A DNA stretch of 64,000 nt from Melioribacter roseus (GTDB lineage Bacteria; Bacteroidota; Ignavibacteria; Ignavibacteriales; Melioribacteraceae): NCBI GenBank assembly GCA_020722065.1, contig DYLK01000003.1, positions 89,368 through 153,367 of the forward strand. The letters run 5' to 3'. Position numbers and translations under genes: made by a program. The notes beneath the pieces are model-generated. The model ran no database searches. It was not told the origin of the DNA and saw only the letters and a list, made by a program, of their open reading frames with translations. The stretch's first letter is position 1; every line of letters starts with the position of its first letter. Shown here in pieces: positions 62,370 through 64,000 of this stretch.

Positions 62370-63074
62370 TTGAAAATATTTCATTCAAAAAAGGAAAATG
62401 GCGAGCACTGGATTTCTATCTCTGATATGATGTCTGGGCTTATGATGGTATTTTTATTTATTTCTATAGCATATATGATAAACGTTGTAAAAGAGCGTGA
62501 TACCATAAAAGAAATTGCCATAACATATAATCGATTGCAAAATGATCTTTATAACGATCTCTATAATGAATTTAAAAATGATTTAGATAAATGGAATGCA
62601 ATAATAGATAGACAGTCTTTATCTGTAAGATTTGAAGCACCTGATGTTTTATTTCAAAAAGGTTCATATCAACTGCAAGATAAATTTAAAGCAATACTTA
62701 ATGATTTTTTCCCACGTTATCTATCAATACTAACAAATGAAAAATATAAAAATGATATTGAAGAAATTAGAATTGAAGGACACACATCAACCGAATGGCA
62801 AGTCGATGTAAGCCCAGACATTGCATATTTTTTAAATATGAAGTTATCTCAAGATAGAACTAGAAGTGTCCTGGAATACGTAATGAATTTACCACAAGTT
62901 TCTAATCAAAATGAATGGTTAAAAAATTATTTGACTGCTAACGGCTTGTCATCTAGCAAAATTATAATGACAGATGGAATTGAAGATAAAGACAAATCTC
63001 GTCGAGTTGAATTCAGAGTTAAAACAAATTCAGAAAAACGAATTGTTAAAATTATAAGCGATGGTAATGAATGA
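62370..63074 (+). CDS. zorB: ZorB-like MotB/OmpA-family stator protein (Zorya defence)
   Basis: The protein has 234 residues from TTG 62370, since no ATG precedes the conserved N-terminus. A single membrane helix follows a conserved Asp (ISDMMSGLMMVFLFISIAYM; Asp19), the position of the ion-carrying Asp in MotB/ZorB. The periplasmic part is an OmpA-like peptidoglycan-binding domain: FEAPDVLFQKGSYQL, EIRIEGHTSTEW, SQDRTRSVLEYV and DKSRRVEFRVK, containing the peptidoglycan-contact Asp and Arg. The stop overlaps the next gene by 4 bases. Confidence 0.88.
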   Translation: MKIFHSKKENGEHWISISDMMSGLMMVFLFISIAYMINVVKERDTIKEIAITYNRLQNDLYNDLYNEFKNDLDKWNAIIDRQSLSVRFEAPDVLFQKGSYQLQDKFKAILNDFFPRYLSILTNEKYKNDIEEIRIEGHTSTEWQVDVSPDIAYFLNMKLSQDRTRSVLEYVMNLPQVSNQNEWLKNYLTANGLSSSKIIMTDGIEDKDKSRRVEFRVKTNSEKRIVKIISDGNE

Positions 63075-63679
63075 AACTACCAGATTTCAATCAAAATGAA
63101 TTATTAAATAATGTCCGCAATCAGATGAATGCAGAACTGATAGATATTTCAGTTATCTCTTGGCATTCATTAGATCCAAATGAACTTCTACATAGATTAA
63201 ATAGTCATGAAGGCATTCTACTAGACAATATTGATGAACTAACATTTTGCAAAGACGGTACTTTTGAATACAAAGGTCAAAAAGTTTTAGTTTATATCCG
63301 AGATCAAAAGATGTATCCAAATTATAATGATCAAGGTGAATATAAATTTCATATTTGTAGTTGTTCTACAATTGACACTTACATCAGAAATAAACGATTT
63401 GATAGATATGTTGTTTCAACAAGAACCGATGGCAAGTTTCTTGTAAATGTTGTTAATGTCGCGAACAATAATATAGAGGAAAATGTAATTAAGGAGATGC
63501 ATGTTTGCAAAAATTGTTTATTAAAAATGTCATATAAAGGATACTCCGGCTTTACAGGTAGAAAGAATGATATCATTTACCAAAATTTTAAGCTTGATGA
63601 ATTTTTTAGTCTTTACAATACACGGTTTATTAGAACACCAGTTTATAACGACCAAACAGCCCCCTCCAGATCTTTATAA
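63071..63679 (+). CDS. zorE: ZorE-like HNH effector, N-terminal part (frame lost at 63660-63664)
   Basis: The frame runs 202 codons from an ATG overlapping zorB by 4 bases. It contains two Cys pairs (ICSCS, about 97-100; CKNC, about 144-147) and ends PVYNDQTAPSRSL at TAA 63677. The last five residues are out of family style. If one C is removed from the CCCCC run at 63660-63664 the frame continues as TAPPDLYNRDSMTLYDKI into the HNH domain of the next entry, giving one protein of about 287 residues. The third gene of type II Zorya systems encodes an HNH nuclease (ZorE), which fits. No other function is evident for this half. Confidence 0.78.
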   Translation: MKLPDFNQNELLNNVRNQMNAELIDISVISWHSLDPNELLHRLNSHEGILLDNIDELTFCKDGTFEYKGQKVLVYIRDQKMYPNYNDQGEYKFHICSCSTIDTYIRNKRFDRYVVSTRTDGKFLVNVVNVANNNIEENVIKEMHVCKNCLLKMSYKGYSGFTGRKNDIIYQNFKLDEFFSLYNTRFIRTPVYNDQTAPSRSL

Positions 63680-63935
63680 TCGTGATTCGATGACATTATA
63701 TGACAAAATAAAATCTTCTAATAATTGGAAATGTCAAAATTGTGGTGTCAATCTAATAAACCATAAAAAGTTTTTAAACATTCATCATATTAATGGCGTA
63801 AAGTCTGATGATAGACTCGAAAACCTTAAATGTCTTTGTGTAAAATGTCATTCAGATCAACCTGATCATCATCATCTTAAATCGAGTCCAGAATTTAATG
63901 AGTTCAATAAAATATTTAATTCAAAACGCAACTAA
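63660..63935 (+). CDS. ZorE-like HNH nuclease domain, C-terminal part (in +1 frame)
   Basis: The frame is shifted +1 relative to the preceding part and ends at TAA 63933-63935. It encodes a complete HNH nuclease domain: NWKCQNCGVNL (zinc CxxC), FLNIHHINGVKSDDRLENLK (the HNH core His-His and Asn) and CLCVKCHSDQPDHHH (second zinc pair and final His). An in-frame ATG at 63690 could start it separately, but no ribosome site is seen and the reading frame joins the upstream part cleanly at the C-run. It is most likely the C-terminus of one ZorE-like protein. The stop codon lies in the right attC-like repeat. Confidence 0.85.
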   Translation, partial: PPPDLYNRDSMTLYDKIKSSNNWKCQNCGVNLINHKKFLNIHHINGVKSDDRLENLKCLCVKCHSDQPDHHHLKSSPEFNEFNKIFNSKRN

Positions 63936-64000
63936 CCAGCCAATCATCAACCCGACCGCATTTTCGCATTCGGGTTTTCAAAAAATTTTGGGTCAGTCGT
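63931..64000 (+). repeat. attC-like element, right of the Zorya-like module
   Basis: This ~70-bp element runs to the window end and may continue. It shares with the left copy (60884-60952) the blocks CTAACCAG, TTTTCGCATT and AGTCGT in the same order, with CCCGA/TCGGG as the inner inverted pair and CTAACC/GGTCAG as the outer pair. It begins within the last codons of the HNH gene, as expected for a gene-cassette recombination site placed right after its gene. Confidence 0.65.

Noticed and set aside
61096..63074. ExbBD/TolQR energy system or flagellar stator
   Set aside because: The long cytoplasmic coiled-coil tail on the first protein, the OmpA domain with pre-helix Asp on the second, the coupled HNH gene and the lack of TonB, Tol or flagellar genes favour Zorya.
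1..64000. CRISPR array, tRNA or rRNA genes
   Set aside because: I found no regularly spaced short repeats and no cloverleaf or rRNA-like segments by reading the intergenic regions on both strands; a covariance-model scan would settle small RNAs.

Overview
The window is AT-rich, densely packed chromosomal DNA from a member of the Bacteroidota/Chlorobiota branch, most like Ignavibacteria or a relative. The lineage call is an inference. It rests on a Por/type IX secretion (T9SS) C-terminal sorting tail on the glycosidase at 56557-58899, promoters of the TTTG-N19-TAnnTTTG kind used in Bacteroidota, a short AMP nucleosidase, a split RfaE1/RfaE2 heptose pair, a type-2-like IleRS and many TTG starts. 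No tRNA, rRNA, CRISPR array or transposase was seen.

Layout. (1) 1-1073: the 3' end of metH and a small secreted protein. (2) 1094-19262: an 18-kb surface-protein island between two identical 159-bp direct repeats (935-1093 and 19263-19421). It encodes a giant secreted beta-rich protein of about 4,000 residues, an FN3-repeat protein, a TPR protein and an outer-membrane beta-barrel. The first two genes each carry one in-frame stop, TAG at 1750 and TGA at 15234. (3) 19405-21293 (minus): a MazG-like protein and a CoA-acylating aldehyde dehydrogenase. (4) 21453-28535 (plus): prs-rplY-pth, then rpsF-ssb-rpsR-rplI-secD-secF behind a second promoter with a hairpin in the leader. (5) 28619-30675 (minus): PAP2 phosphatase, AMP nucleosidase and pdxJ. 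(6) 30812-47923 (plus): long overlapping gene strings, ymdB-like, folD, deoC, a HicB-like protein and trmH, then a propeller protein, rfaE1, rfaE2, a TamB-like protein, rnr, a peptidase/propeller/barrel fusion, a rhomboid protease and a lipoprotein. (7) 47901-48118 (minus): a frameshifted remnant of a metallophosphoesterase. (8) 48231-56475 (plus): yggS, divIVA, a purine nucleoside phosphorylase, a membrane coiled-coil protein, ileS, a DksA/TraR zinc-finger protein, lspA and rluD. (9) 56557-60434 (minus): a secreted GH2 glycosidase and a disaccharide-type MFS transporter. (10) 60435-64000: a Zorya-like anti-phage module (zorA, zorB and a frameshifted HNH gene) between two related ~68-bp attC-like repeats, which suggests a mobile cassette.

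How the genes work together. Most of the window is housekeeping: ribosome, Sec translocase, envelope biogenesis, nucleotide salvage and tRNA charging. The accessory parts are the surface island, the sugar-use pair and the Zorya-like cassette. The island and the cassette are bounded by repeats and each carries gene lesions (nonsense codons or a frameshift). These lesions are either real decay or switching, or sequence errors; the sequence alone cannot say which.
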